Assembly (NCBI GenBank): GCA_046091365.1
Contig: JBJTBM010000117.1
Location: 13,320 to 77,319, forward strand
Source of the DNA: Casp-actino8 sp046091365
Lineage (GTDB): Bacteria > Actinomycetota > Acidimicrobiia > Acidimicrobiales > Ilumatobacteraceae
Length of the DNA stretch: 64,000 bases
Direction of reading: 5' to 3'
Shown: one piece after another, positions 49,607-57,902 of the stretch
Layout of the letters: every line of letters starts with the position of its first letter
Position numbering within the stretch: position 1 is the first letter of the stretch
Position numbers and translations under genes: made by a program
Notes under the pieces: model-generated
Told to the model about the DNA's origin: nothing
Database searches by the model: none
What the model saw: the letters and a program-made list of their open reading frames with translations, nothing else

Positions 49607-50731
49607 ATGATCGACGGAATACCAACGCTCGACGATCTGGGCGACGTCGCGGGTCGGCGCGTCCTGGTGCGCACCGACTTCAACGTCCCGATGGAGACTT
49701 CTGCTGACGGCTCACGGCGCGTCACCGATGACTTCCGCGTGCGGGCCGCCCTTCCCACCATCGAGTGGTTGCGCGAACGCGGTGCGTCGGTCGTCTGCGC
49801 CAGCCATCTGGGACGTCCCAAGGGTGCTCCCGAAGACAAGTACTCCATGGCACCGGTCCGGGAACTCCTCGCGACGTTGGCACCGGGGGTCGAGTTGCTA
49901 GAAAACCTGCGCTTCGACGCCGGCGAAGAAGCCGACGATCCGCTCTTCGTCACCCGTCTGGTGTCGGGTATCGATGCCTACGTCGACGACGCCTTCGGTG
50001 CCGCGCACCGAGCCCACGGGTCGATCGTGGGACCGCCCCGCACACTTCCTTCGGCGATGGGTCGTCTGCTCGAGCGCGAGGTCGAGGTGTTGCTCGGACT
50101 GCGTCGACACCCCAAGCATCCCTTCGTGGCGGTTCTCGGAGGGTCGAAGATCTCCGACAAGCTCGGTGTCGTCGAGTCGCTGCTCGACATCGTCGACGCG
50201 CTCGTCATCGGTGGGGCGATGTGTTTCACCTTCCTTGCGGCGCAGGGCTTCCCGGTCGGGGCGTCACTGTTCGAGCCGGACCAGGTCGAGACCTGCCGGC
50301 GGCTGCTCGCCACCGGCAAGTCCATCCATCTTCCCGAAGACATCGTCGGACTCGACGTCGACGGCAACTACGCCACATACGGACGCCGTCTGCCCGAAGG
50401 CGCCAAGGGTTTCGACATCGGACCGGGCTCGGCGGCGGCATTCAGCGACATCATCATGGACGCCCGCATGGTTTTTTGGAACGGACCGATGGGTATGTTC
50501 GAGGACGAGCGTTTCGCCAAGGGAACCCGGACTGTTGCTCAAGCGATGGCCGACACCAAGGCATTCACCGTGGTCGGCGGGGGAGACTCCGCCGCCGCCG
50601 TGGCACAGTTCGGTCTCGACGACGAGGTCGATCATGTGTCGACGGGTGGCGGAGCGTCGCTCGAATTGTTGGAGCTCGGCGACCTGCCGGGCCTGAAGGC
50701 TCTGAGAGAGGCCCCCAATGCCCGCGTCTAG
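49607..50731 (+). CDS. pgk: Phosphoglycerate kinase
   Basis: This 374-residue kinase makes ATP from 1,3-bisphosphoglycerate. Family motifs are RVLVRTDFNVPM, ASHLGRPKG, LENLRFDAGEEADD, VDDAFGAAHRAHGS, VLGGSKISDKL, NGPMGMFE and VGGGDSAAAV, with a C-terminal STGGGASLELLELGDLPGL. At 374 it is some 20 residues shorter than most, with a trimmed middle. It starts 4 bases after gap and its last 14 bases overlap tpiA. Confidence 0.97.
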   Translation: MIDGIPTLDDLGDVAGRRVLVRTDFNVPMETSADGSRRVTDDFRVRAALPTIEWLRERGASVVCASHLGRPKGAPEDKYSMAPVRELLATLAPGVELLENLRFDAGEEADDPLFVTRLVSGIDAYVDDAFGAAHRAHGSIVGPPRTLPSAMGRLLEREVEVLLGLRRHPKHPFVAVLGGSKISDKLGVVESLLDIVDALVIGGAMCFTFLAAQGFPVGASLFEPDQVETCRRLLATGKSIHLPEDIVGLDVDGNYATYGRRLPEGAKGFDIGPGSAAAFSDIIMDARMVFWNGPMGMFEDERFAKGTRTVAQAMADTKAFTVVGGGDSAAAVAQFGLDDEVDHVSTGGGASLELLELGDLPGLKALREAPNARV

Positions 50732-51500
50732 CCGTCGACCACTGATCAGTGGCAACTGGAAGATGAATCTCAACCATTACGACGCCATGCAGGTCGTGCA
50801 GAAGTTGAGTTATCTCGTCACCAAGGACGACGTCGAACGAGTCGATGTCTCGGTCCACCCGCCGTTCACCGACATCCGCACGGTGCAGACGACGCTCGAG
50901 AGCGATCGGATCCCGTTCTTCCTCGGCGCACAGAACTGCCACTCGGAGGATTCCGGTGCGTTCACCGGCGAGGTTTCACCGGCTTTCCTCGCCAAGTTGA
51001 ACGTCCGATACGTCATTTGTGGGCACAGTGAGCGCCGTCAGTCGTTCGGAGAGACCGACCAGTTCGTGGCCGCCAAAGTCGCCGCCATCATCCGGCACAA
51101 GATGCACCCCATCGTCTGCGTCGGCGAGACCCGTGAACAACGTGAGGCCGGCGAGGCCTTGGCGGTGGTCGGAGCCCAGGTGGTGGCGTCGCTCGCCGGG
51201 CGGGAGGCGACCCAGTTCATGGATCTCGTCGTGGCCTACGAACCGATCTGGGCCATCGGCACCGGCCTCACCGCAACGGCCGCCGACGCGCAGGAGGTGT
51301 GTCGGCACATCCGCTCCACAGTGGCGACCTCCTGGGGGACGGATGCCGCCAACGCCCTACGTATCCAGTACGGCGGATCGGTCAAAGCCGGCAACATCGG
51401 TGAACTGATGGCCCAGCCTGACATCGATGGCGCCCTCGTGGGCGGCGCGAGCCTCGACGCGGACGAGTTCGCGCGCATCGTCCAGTATCCGACCTCCTAG
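50718..51500 (+). CDS. tpiA: Triosephosphate isomerase
   Basis: This 260-residue TIM barrel interconverts the triose phosphates. Catalytic residues are Lys in ISGNWKMN (near residue 15), His in CGHSERRQSFGE (near residue 100) and Glu in VAYEPIWAIGTG (near residue 175); the phosphate loop is IQYGGSVKAGN. The start overlaps pgk by 14 bases. secG, its usual downstream neighbour, lies 6 kb away beyond the peptide transporter genes. Confidence 0.97.
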   Translation: MPASSRRPLISGNWKMNLNHYDAMQVVQKLSYLVTKDDVERVDVSVHPPFTDIRTVQTTLESDRIPFFLGAQNCHSEDSGAFTGEVSPAFLAKLNVRYVICGHSERRQSFGETDQFVAAKVAAIIRHKMHPIVCVGETREQREAGEALAVVGAQVVASLAGREATQFMDLVVAYEPIWAIGTGLTATAADAQEVCRHIRSTVATSWGTDAANALRIQYGGSVKAGNIGELMAQPDIDGALVGGASLDADEFARIVQYPTS

Positions 51501-51524
51501 GTCCGATGCCCGTTCGACACGGCG

Positions 51525-51537
51525 TATGATCGAGGTG
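51525..51537 (+). promoter_or_regulatory. Leaderless promoter of the peptide transporter unit
   Basis: TATGAT (51525-51530), close to the sigma-70 consensus, ends 7 bases before the ATG at 51538. It separates the transporter genes from the tpiA unit. Confidence 0.55.
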
Positions 51538-52515
51538 ATGTCGGTCGATCAGGAGCCCAACACCGAGTCGGTGGCGACGCCATCGGGCCTGTCACCGTTG
51601 CAACTCGGGTTGCGGCGTTTTCGCCTTAATCGATGGGCGACCATCGCTTTCTGGGTCGTGTCCTTCTACGTGTTCGTGGCGATCTTCGCTCCGATGCTGG
51701 TGAAGATCCTCAACATCGACCCGTACGCCCTCGACCGTCAAGCGATCAACGACCTCGGACTTCCTGCCGGACCCTTGGGCGGCGTGTCGTGGGACCATCC
51801 CTTCGGGGTCGAACCGGGTACCGGTCGGGACATCCTCGGACGATTGATGTACGGGGCGCGAATCTCACTCATGATCGGCACCATCGGAACCTTTTTGACC
51901 ACGGCAGTGGGCGTCACTTTGGGGATCGTGGCCGGATTGCGCAAAGGTTTCGTGGACGCCCTGATCAGTCGCGTCGGCGATGTCACCTTGGCCTTCCCCT
52001 CGTTGTTGCTGATCATCGCGTTGGCGAATCCGATGACGCAGCGCCTCGAATCCTGGGGAATCCCGGCGGGCAACACGGCGCGGCTGACCTACATCTTGTC
52101 GGTCCTCACCGTGTTCGGCTGGGTGTACATGGCCCGGCTGGTACGCGGACAGGTGCTGTCACTTCGTGAACGCGAGTTCGTCGAGGCGGCGCGTTCGTTC
52201 GGTGCCGGCACCGGCCATTTGGTGTTCCGACAGCTGCTTCCGAACCTGTGGCCCCAGATCATCGTGTTCGTCTCCTTGAGCCTCCCGGGATACGTGGCTC
52301 TGGAGGCAACGTTGTCCTTCCTGGGAGTCGGTTTGTTGGCCCCGGCCGCGTCGTGGGGCATCATGCTGGGCGATTCGGTGCGGTACTACCGCGCCGATCC
52401 GACGTACCTCTTCATCCCCGGTTTCATCCTGATGGTGCTGGTTCTGGCCTTCAACCTGCTTGGAGACGGCCTCCGAGACGCCTTCGACCCCCGTAGCGAC
52501 CGCCAACAACTCTGA
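51538..52515 (+). CDS. Peptide ABC transporter permease, DppC/OppC-like
   Basis: This 325-residue membrane permease has a first helix near residues 33-55 (WATIAFWVVSFYVFVAIFAP), a periplasmic loop with HPFGVEPGTGRDILGRLMYGARISL typical of DppC, four or five more helices, and the EAA loop FVEAARSFGAGTGHLVFRQLLPN that contacts the ATPases. It ends NLLGDGLRDAFDPRS. Its gene precedes the binding protein, an unusual order; DppB and the two ATPases come after. Confidence 0.9.
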   Translation: MSVDQEPNTESVATPSGLSPLQLGLRRFRLNRWATIAFWVVSFYVFVAIFAPMLVKILNIDPYALDRQAINDLGLPAGPLGGVSWDHPFGVEPGTGRDILGRLMYGARISLMIGTIGTFLTTAVGVTLGIVAGLRKGFVDALISRVGDVTLAFPSLLLIIALANPMTQRLESWGIPAGNTARLTYILSVLTVFGWVYMARLVRGQVLSLREREFVEAARSFGAGTGHLVFRQLLPNLWPQIIVFVSLSLPGYVALEATLSFLGVGLLAPAASWGIMLGDSVRYYRADPTYLFIPGFILMVLVLAFNLLGDGLRDAFDPRSDRQQL

Positions 52516-52566
52516 GGTCGGTACGGGACGGGCACCATCGCGCCAGTGGTAGGGTCGGGGCATCTC

Positions 52567-52598
52567 GCGGCCCCGGGCCGCACGAAGGGGAGGTAGCA
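52567..52598 (+). promoter_or_regulatory. GC-rich hairpin and strong ribosome site before the binding-protein gene
   Basis: GCGGCCCCGGGCCGC (52567-52581) can fold into a short hairpin immediately before GGGGAGG (52586-52592), which lies 6 bases before ATG. TAGGGT (52549-52554) may be an internal -10. Confidence 0.4.
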
Positions 52599-54365
52599 AT
52601 GAGAATCAGACGGATCTCCGTCGGGCTCATCGCCGTGGCCGCGCTTCTGTCGGCCTGTGGTGGTGGCGGCGGTGGAGCAAAGAGTGGTGAGGAGTCGGGC
52701 GGTCGCTCGGCGACCATGGATGGTGTCAAGGACGGCGGCACTCTGTACGTCCTGACGTTGCAGGAAGGGGCTTCCCACCTCGACCCGCAGCGCGTCTACA
52801 CGGGCGCCGAACTCGGCGCGTGGGGTTCCACGTTCACCCGTACGCTCACGACCTACAAGCCGGTCGAGGGCAAGGACGGCACGAGCTTGGTGCCCGACAT
52901 GGCCACCGACCTCGGCACCGCGTCGGACGACCTCAAGACCTGGTCGTTCACCATGCGCGACGGAGTCACGTGGGAGGACGGCTCGGACGTGACCTGCGCC
53001 GACATCGCCTATGGCGTGTCGCGTACGTTCGCCGCTGAGGTGACCGCCGGTGAGGGACCGATGTACGCCTTGAGCTACCTCGACATTCCCGACGGCGACT
53101 CCGACTTCGGTAGCGCCTACCCCGGACCGTGGTTGGCCGATGCCGACCAGCAGGCCCTGTTCGACGAGGCAGTCAGCTGCGACGGCAAGACCATCACCTT
53201 CAAACTGAAGGTCCCGGTCGCCGACTTCAACTACACCGTCGGCCTATTGGCCTTCGCCCCGGTCCCCAAGGACAAGGACACCGCGGATCAGTACACTCTC
53301 GGACCCGTGTCGAACGGACCTTTCAAGGTGGAGAGCTACGAAGAGGGCAAGGAGATGGTGCTCGTTCGTAACGAGAATTGGAACAAGGACTCCGATCCCG
53401 TTCGCGAGCCCCACGTCGACAAGATCGTGTGGCAGTTCGGTGTCGAAGAGGCCGTGATCGACGAGCGCATGATCGCCGATGCCGGTGACGACCAGAACAC
53501 CATTGTCTACGGCGGAATTCTCCCGGAGAACCTGCAGACCGTGTTCGGCGACGATCAGTTCAAGGATCGCCGTACCGACGGTTTCGACGGCTTCGTGACG
53601 TACACCATGTTCAACGTCGAGAAGGTCAATTGCGTCGAAATGCGCAAGGCGATCTGGCTCGCCCTCAATCGCGAGGCGCTGCGCACCGCGGCGGGCGGAC
53701 CGTTCACCGGCGAGTTTGCAAAGAGTTTCGTGGCCCCGCTGTTGGCGGCTGACTACGAGCCCGCCAAGCTGGTCGACGGCCTGAATGAAGACGGCATCCC
53801 GAATGTGGAAGCGGCCACGGCGATGTTGGACAAGGCCAAGGAGGCCTGCCCCGACGTCTACGAGCGCGCGACCGGCGAGGGCTTGCGCTTCGACCATCCC
53901 GACTCGGCCACCTGGCAGAAGAATATCGCCATCTGGATCGACTCGCTGAAGGCCATCGGTGTGAACATCATCGACAACCCGATCGAGCCGTCGAAGTACT
54001 ACGCGACCATCAACGGTGACCGGGGCGACATGATGCGCGCTGGTTGGGCCGCCGACTGGGCGAATGCCTCGACGGTGATCCCGGAACTCTTCAGTGACGG
54101 TGGTGGTTTCAACTATCACAGCAACGAGAACGACCCAGCGTTCGCCGAGTTCCAGGCCAAGGTCGACGAGGCCAAGGCCGAGACCGACCGTGCCAAGCAG
54201 TCGAAGATGTGGAAGGAACTGAACCAGTACGTGATCGACCAGGTGTGGTCGATCCCCGGTTCGGCCAGCAAGAGCCAGAACCTCGTTGGTTCGAACGTTC
54301 GCGGTGCCTTCCAGTGGCTGCCGTTCGGCTGGTACAACCTCGGCGGAATCGGCCTCGCCGGCTGA
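52599..54365 (+). CDS. Peptide ABC transporter substrate-binding lipoprotein, family 5
   Basis: This 588-residue exported protein has a signal peptide with lipobox LLSACG (Cys20), a Gly/Ser-rich linker, and a family 5 solute-binding fold: KDGGTLYVLTLQEGASHLDPQ, VPDMATDLGTASDDLKTWSFTMRDGVTWEDGSDVTCADIAYGVS, and GPFKVESYEEGKEMVLVRNENW. It captures peptides (or nickel or opines in some relatives) outside the membrane. It is followed by a 13-base-pair hairpin, then dppB, dppD, dppF. Ligand specificity is not readable. Confidence 0.9.
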   Translation: MRIRRISVGLIAVAALLSACGGGGGGAKSGEESGGRSATMDGVKDGGTLYVLTLQEGASHLDPQRVYTGAELGAWGSTFTRTLTTYKPVEGKDGTSLVPDMATDLGTASDDLKTWSFTMRDGVTWEDGSDVTCADIAYGVSRTFAAEVTAGEGPMYALSYLDIPDGDSDFGSAYPGPWLADADQQALFDEAVSCDGKTITFKLKVPVADFNYTVGLLAFAPVPKDKDTADQYTLGPVSNGPFKVESYEEGKEMVLVRNENWNKDSDPVREPHVDKIVWQFGVEEAVIDERMIADAGDDQNTIVYGGILPENLQTVFGDDQFKDRRTDGFDGFVTYTMFNVEKVNCVEMRKAIWLALNREALRTAAGGPFTGEFAKSFVAPLLAADYEPAKLVDGLNEDGIPNVEAATAMLDKAKEACPDVYERATGEGLRFDHPDSATWQKNIAIWIDSLKAIGVNIIDNPIEPSKYYATINGDRGDMMRAGWAADWANASTVIPELFSDGGGFNYHSNENDPAFAEFQAKVDEAKAETDRAKQSKMWKELNQYVIDQVWSIPGSASKSQNLVGSNVRGAFQWLPFGWYNLGGIGLAG

Positions 54366-54385
54366 TTCCCCACAACGACTGACGT

Positions 54386-54416
54386 GGTGGGTGGTCGCCC
54401 GGAGCGACCACCCACC
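54386..54416 (+). repeat. Perfect 13-base-pair intercistronic hairpin
   Basis: GGTGGGTGGTCGC (54386-54398) and GCGACCACCCACC (54404-54416) are perfect inverted repeats around a CCGGA loop, in the 71 bases between the binding-protein stop and the dppB start. No U tract follows. Such hairpins often protect the 3' end of a binding-protein mRNA. Confidence 0.75.
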
Positions 54417-54436
54417 CTCAGTTCGGTCCGGCACCG

Positions 54437-55426
54437 ATGTTCTATTTCGTCATCCGTCGTACGGCCTTCGCCGTCTTCTTGTTGTTCGTCATCAGTGCCT
54501 TCACCTTTTGGATCTTCTCGGCCCTTCCGGCCGACCCGGCGGCTCTCACCTGCGGCAAGAACTGTCGCCCCGAGGTGATCGAAGCCAACCGTGAGCGTCT
54601 CGGCTACGACAAGCCGATCATCGAGCAGTACGGCAGCTACATGAAGGGGATCTTCGTGGGCCGCGACTACGGCGAGGATGCCGCCGCCATCCATTGTCCG
54701 GCCCCCTCGCTCGGATATTCCTACGACCGACACGAGTGCGTGACGAGTCTGGTCTCGTCCACCTTGCCCGTCACGGCCTCGGTCGCGGCGGGAGCCTTCG
54801 TCTTGTGGATGTTCATCGGCATCGGAATGGGCACCATTGCCGCGCTCAAACGCGGGAAGTGGCAGGACCGCGTCGCCACGATTTTCAGCGTGATCGGGGT
54901 GAGTTTCCCCACCTTCTTCCTCGGGCTCCTGTCGATTCTCTTCTTCGTGATCTGGACGGGCTTGCTCCCGTTCCCGCGTTATGTGGGCATCACCGAGAAT
55001 CCGGTCGAGTGGGCCACCGCATTGATCCTTCCGTGGTTCGTCCTGGCTCTCATCTCCGCCGCCACCTACGTGCGCATGACTCGCAACGGGGTACTCGAGG
55101 TCATGAACGAGGAGTTCGTGCGGCTGGGTATCGCCAAGGGTCTTCCCCGACGCCGGTTGATCGTGCGATACGTGTTGCGGGCCGCCTTGGTCCCGATCGT
55201 GACCATCGCCGGTCTCGATTTCGCCGTTCTCCTCGGTGGCGCACTGGTGACCGAGAGCATCTTCAATCTGCCCGGTCTCGGCAAACTGACGTTGGCCGCG
55301 GTGATCAACTCCGACCTTCCGATCCTGGTGGCGACGACTTTGGTGGCGGCCGTGTTCATCGTCGTCGCCAATGCCGTCGTCGACATCTTGTACGGCTATC
55401 TCGATCCGCGAGTGAGGGTGAAGTGA
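54437..55426 (+). CDS. Peptide ABC transporter permease, DppB/OppB-like
   Basis: This 329-residue membrane permease begins FYFVIRRTAFAVFLLFVISAFTF, the usual DppB first helix, followed by a long loop with RERLGYDKPIIEQYGSYM, then five helices. The EAA loop reads EFVRLGIAKGLPRRRLIVRYVLRAAL, and the LLGGALVTESIFNLPGLG segment precedes the last helix. It overlaps dppD by 4 bases (GTGA). The loop contains an insert with two cysteine-containing stretches (CGKNC, HCPAP) not common in DppB. Confidence 0.9.
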   Translation: MFYFVIRRTAFAVFLLFVISAFTFWIFSALPADPAALTCGKNCRPEVIEANRERLGYDKPIIEQYGSYMKGIFVGRDYGEDAAAIHCPAPSLGYSYDRHECVTSLVSSTLPVTASVAAGAFVLWMFIGIGMGTIAALKRGKWQDRVATIFSVIGVSFPTFFLGLLSILFFVIWTGLLPFPRYVGITENPVEWATALILPWFVLALISAATYVRMTRNGVLEVMNEEFVRLGIAKGLPRRRLIVRYVLRAALVPIVTIAGLDFAVLLGGALVTESIFNLPGLGKLTLAAVINSDLPILVATTLVAAVFIVVANAVVDILYGYLDPRVRVK

Positions 55427-56433
55427 ACGACGTCCTTCTGTCGGTGCGCGACCTTCACGTGACCTTCGGTACCGGTGAGGGCGATGTGCGGGCGGTGCAG
55501 GGCGTCTCATTCGACGTCCGTGCCGGCGAGACGATCGCCATCGTGGGTGAGAGTGGCTCGGGGAAGTCGGTGACCGCGAACTCGCTGATGCGGCTCAACT
55601 TCGGAGTCGACGTGCGGGTGAGCGGCCAGGTCCTGCTCCAGGGCCGTGATGTTCTGGCCATGACGGAGGAAGAAGCGCGCGGAGTTCGGGGTCGGGACGT
55701 GGCGATGATCTTCCAAGACCCGCTCACGGCCCTCAATCCCTTCTACACGGTGGGTCGCCAGATTGCTGAGGCCTACGAAATCCACCATCCCGGCACCACC
55801 AAGAAGGAACTCCGCGAGATCGCCCTCGAGTCGCTGAACAAGGTGGGAATTCCCGAGCCCGGAAAGCGCGTCGATCAGTATCCGCACGAATTCTCGGGTG
55901 GTATGCGCCAGCGCATCGTCATCGCGATCGCGCTCGTGAACAGCCCGAAGCTGCTCATCGCCGACGAACCGACGACGGCTCTCGACGTGACGGTTCAGGC
56001 CCAGATCCTGGAGTTGATCGCGGCGATGCAGGCCGAGCACGGCTCGGCGGTGATTCTCATCACCCACGACCTGGGGGTGGTCGCCGAGATCACTGAACGT
56101 GTGATGGTGATGTACGCCGGTCGGGTCGTCGAGTCCGCGTCGGTCGGTGATGCGTTCGCGCGGCCGACGCACCCGTACACACGAGGACTCCTGAAGTCGG
56201 TGAAGAGTCTCGATTCGCAACGGCACAGTCGGCTCGAGCCCATCCCGGGTATTCCACCGTCGCTGATCAATCTTCCATCGGGTTGTCCGTTCCACCCGCG
56301 TTGCACCTTCGCCGCCTCTCTCAACGGTCGATGCTCGGTCGAGGTCCCGGTGTTGAAGTCGGTGGGCGCGGGCCATTCGGCGTGCCATTTGTCCGACGAG
56401 CGACTGGCCGATCTGCTGGGGGAGGAGGCATGA
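55423..56433 (+). CDS. Peptide ABC transporter ATP-binding protein, DppD/OppD-like
   Basis: This 336-residue ATPase has Walker A GESGSGKSVTAN (near residue 40), Q-loop FQDPLTALNP, signature FSGGMRQRIVIAIAL, Walker B LLIADEPTTALD and H-loop ITHDLG. The C-terminal oligopeptide domain has CPFHPRC and HSACH cysteines, as in DppD. The GTG start is set by the GTGA overlap with dppB; the open frame extends far upstream inside dppB but is shadow. It pairs with the following DppF-like ATPase. Confidence 0.95.
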   Translation: MNDVLLSVRDLHVTFGTGEGDVRAVQGVSFDVRAGETIAIVGESGSGKSVTANSLMRLNFGVDVRVSGQVLLQGRDVLAMTEEEARGVRGRDVAMIFQDPLTALNPFYTVGRQIAEAYEIHHPGTTKKELREIALESLNKVGIPEPGKRVDQYPHEFSGGMRQRIVIAIALVNSPKLLIADEPTTALDVTVQAQILELIAAMQAEHGSAVILITHDLGVVAEITERVMVMYAGRVVESASVGDAFARPTHPYTRGLLKSVKSLDSQRHSRLEPIPGIPPSLINLPSGCPFHPRCTFAASLNGRCSVEVPVLKSVGAGHSACHLSDERLADLLGEEA

Positions 56434-57407
56434 GTGACGTCGTTCTCGAGGCCCGAGACCTCCGCAAGTACTTCCCGACGGGCACTTCGAAGCTCCTGCA
56501 GCGAGCCACGGATCTGGTGCAGGCCGTCGACGGCGTGTCGTTCGATCTGCAGAGGGGTAGCACGCTCGCGATCGTTGGCGAGTCCGGCTGCGGCAAGTCG
56601 ACGCTCGGGCGCTTGTTGGCGCGGCTGATCGAGCCGACCTCGGGCTCGGTGCTACTCGATGGTGTCGACATCACGTTGGCGTCCGCCAAGCAATTGTTGG
56701 CGATGCGACGCGACATTCAGGTGGTGTTTCAGGATCCCTATGCGTGTTTGAACCCGAGGCACAGCATCGGACAGAGCATCGGGACTCCCATTCGTATCCA
56801 GAAGACATTGGGTCGCGCGGCCGAAAAGGCACGAGTGCGCGAGTTGATGGAGCTGGTGGGTCTGAATCCCGAGCACTACAACCGTTTCCCGCACGAATTC
56901 TCCGGTGGCCAGCGTCAGAGAGCCGGCATCGCACGGGCCTTGGCCCTGGATCCCAAGGTGATCGTCGCCGACGAGCCCGTGTCGGCACTCGACGTCTCCA
57001 TTCAAGCGCAGATCCTGAACCTGTTGGAGGATCTGCAGGGACGGATGGGTTTGTCGTACGTGTTCATCGCCCACGATCTGTCGGTGGTACGCCAGATCGC
57101 CGACCAGGTGGCGGTGATGTACCTCGGCAAAATCGTCGAGATCGGTTCGCCAAGCGCCGTGTACGAGAACACCGCGCATCCCTACACTCGTGCCTTGTTG
57201 TCGGCGGTTCCGGTGGCCGACCCCGCCGCGGCCGCGGGTCGGCGTCGAATCGTGCTCACCGGAGACGTACCGAGTCCGGTGAACCCGCCCTCCGGGTGTC
57301 GTTTCCGCACCCGTTGTCCCAAGGCGCAGGACCAATGCGCCGTCGAAGAGCCGGCTCTGGTCGACCGAGGGTTCGGTCACCCGGTGGCCTGCCATTTTCC
57401 CGGTTGA
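56430..57407 (+). CDS. Peptide ABC transporter ATP-binding protein, DppF/OppF-like
   Basis: This 325-residue ATPase starts LEARDLRKYFPTG and has Walker A GESGCGKSTLGRLL, Q-loop FQDPYACLNPRHSIGQS, signature FSGGQRQRAGIARAL, Walker B VIVADEPVSALD and H-loop IAHDLSVV, with C-terminal CRFRTRCPKAQDQC. This order and the NPRHSI stretch mark DppF. The ATG overlaps the dppD stop (ATGA). It ends the transporter unit, 20 bases before secG. Confidence 0.95.
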   Translation: MSDVVLEARDLRKYFPTGTSKLLQRATDLVQAVDGVSFDLQRGSTLAIVGESGCGKSTLGRLLARLIEPTSGSVLLDGVDITLASAKQLLAMRRDIQVVFQDPYACLNPRHSIGQSIGTPIRIQKTLGRAAEKARVRELMELVGLNPEHYNRFPHEFSGGQRQRAGIARALALDPKVIVADEPVSALDVSIQAQILNLLEDLQGRMGLSYVFIAHDLSVVRQIADQVAVMYLGKIVEIGSPSAVYENTAHPYTRALLSAVPVADPAAAAGRRRIVLTGDVPSPVNPPSGCRFRTRCPKAQDQCAVEEPALVDRGFGHPVACHFPG

Positions 57408-57413
57408 CGCCGT

Positions 57414-57427
57414 TAGGCTTTCCGACC
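57414..57427 (+). promoter_or_regulatory. Leaderless promoter of secG
   Basis: TAGGCT (57414-57419) ends 8 bases before the secG GTG. It gives secG its own promoter although dppF ends just upstream. Confidence 0.4.
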
Positions 57428-57667
57428 GTGCGTGACGTGGTGATGTACTTCATGGTGGTCGTCAACATCGTGTCGACGATCGGCATGGTGGCCGGCATCC
57501 TCATGCACAGCGGCAAGGGCGGCGGACTCTCCGACATGTTCGGTGGCGGAAGCGGTGCGGGAATCGGTTCGGCGGCCGCCGAACGCAACCTTAACCGCAT
57601 CACCTTCGTCATCGCGCTCGTCTGGGTGGTGTCGATTCTGAGCCTCGGTTTCCTGCTGGTTCGTTGA
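57428..57667 (+). CDS. secG: Protein translocase subunit SecG
   Basis: This 79-residue SecYEG subunit has two membrane helices (about 3-22 and 55-77) around a cytoplasmic loop with LMHSGKGGGLSDMFGGG, the SecG hallmark, and ERNLNRITFVIALVW. The GTG at 57428 fits the family start and the -10 box; an ATG five codons later is possible. secG usually follows tpiA directly; here the peptide transporter genes lie between. Confidence 0.93.
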   Translation: MRDVVMYFMVVVNIVSTIGMVAGILMHSGKGGGLSDMFGGGSGAGIGSAAAERNLNRITFVIALVWVVSILSLGFLLVR

Positions 57668-57699
57668 GCCTCGGGTCACCGGTATTGTCAGAGTTCCAC

Positions 57700-57786
57700 G
57701 TCGAAGTGGCGGAATAGGCAGACGCGCTAGCTTGAGGGGCTAGTGATCGTAAGATCGTGGGGGTTCAAGTCCCCCCTTCGACACCA
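57700..57786 (+). tRNA. tRNA-Leu (GAG anticodon)
   Basis: This is a type II tRNA with encoded CCA (57784-57786): acceptor GTCGAAG/CTTCGAC, anticodon stem CTAGC/GCTAG with loop TTGAGGG exposing GAG (reads CTC/CTT), long variable arm GATC-GTAA-GATC, and T arm GGGGG-TTCAAGT-CCCCC. TATTGT (57683-57688) is a likely -10, 11 bases before the mature end. Confidence 0.95.
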
Positions 57787-57804
57787 CACCCACTTTGTGA
57801 CAGA

Positions 57805-57867
57805 TTGTCGCTTTGTGTATATGCGGGGTGTACACAATGCGACAATTTGTCGCATTTTGGTGTTTTT
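57805..57867. repeat. Nested inverted repeats downstream of tRNA-Leu
   Basis: TTGTCGCTTTGTGTA (57805-57819) and TACACAATGCGACAA (57831-57845) form a 15-base-pair inverted repeat with one mismatch. TGCGACAA-T-TTGTCGCA (57838-57854) is a perfect overlapping palindrome, followed by TTTTGGTGTTTTT. The two hairpins share one arm and exclude each other. The stretch is AT-rich against its surroundings and may terminate both convergent transcripts. Confidence 0.6.
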
Positions 57868-57902
57868 CGGGGGTGGGGCAGTCGTCGGCGACCGACCCTG
57901 CT

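Noticed and set aside
57838..57854. dif site at the palindrome after tRNA-Leu
   Set aside because: The palindrome has a 1-base centre, not the 6-base spacer between XerC and XerD arms, and its sequence does not resemble actinobacterial dif.
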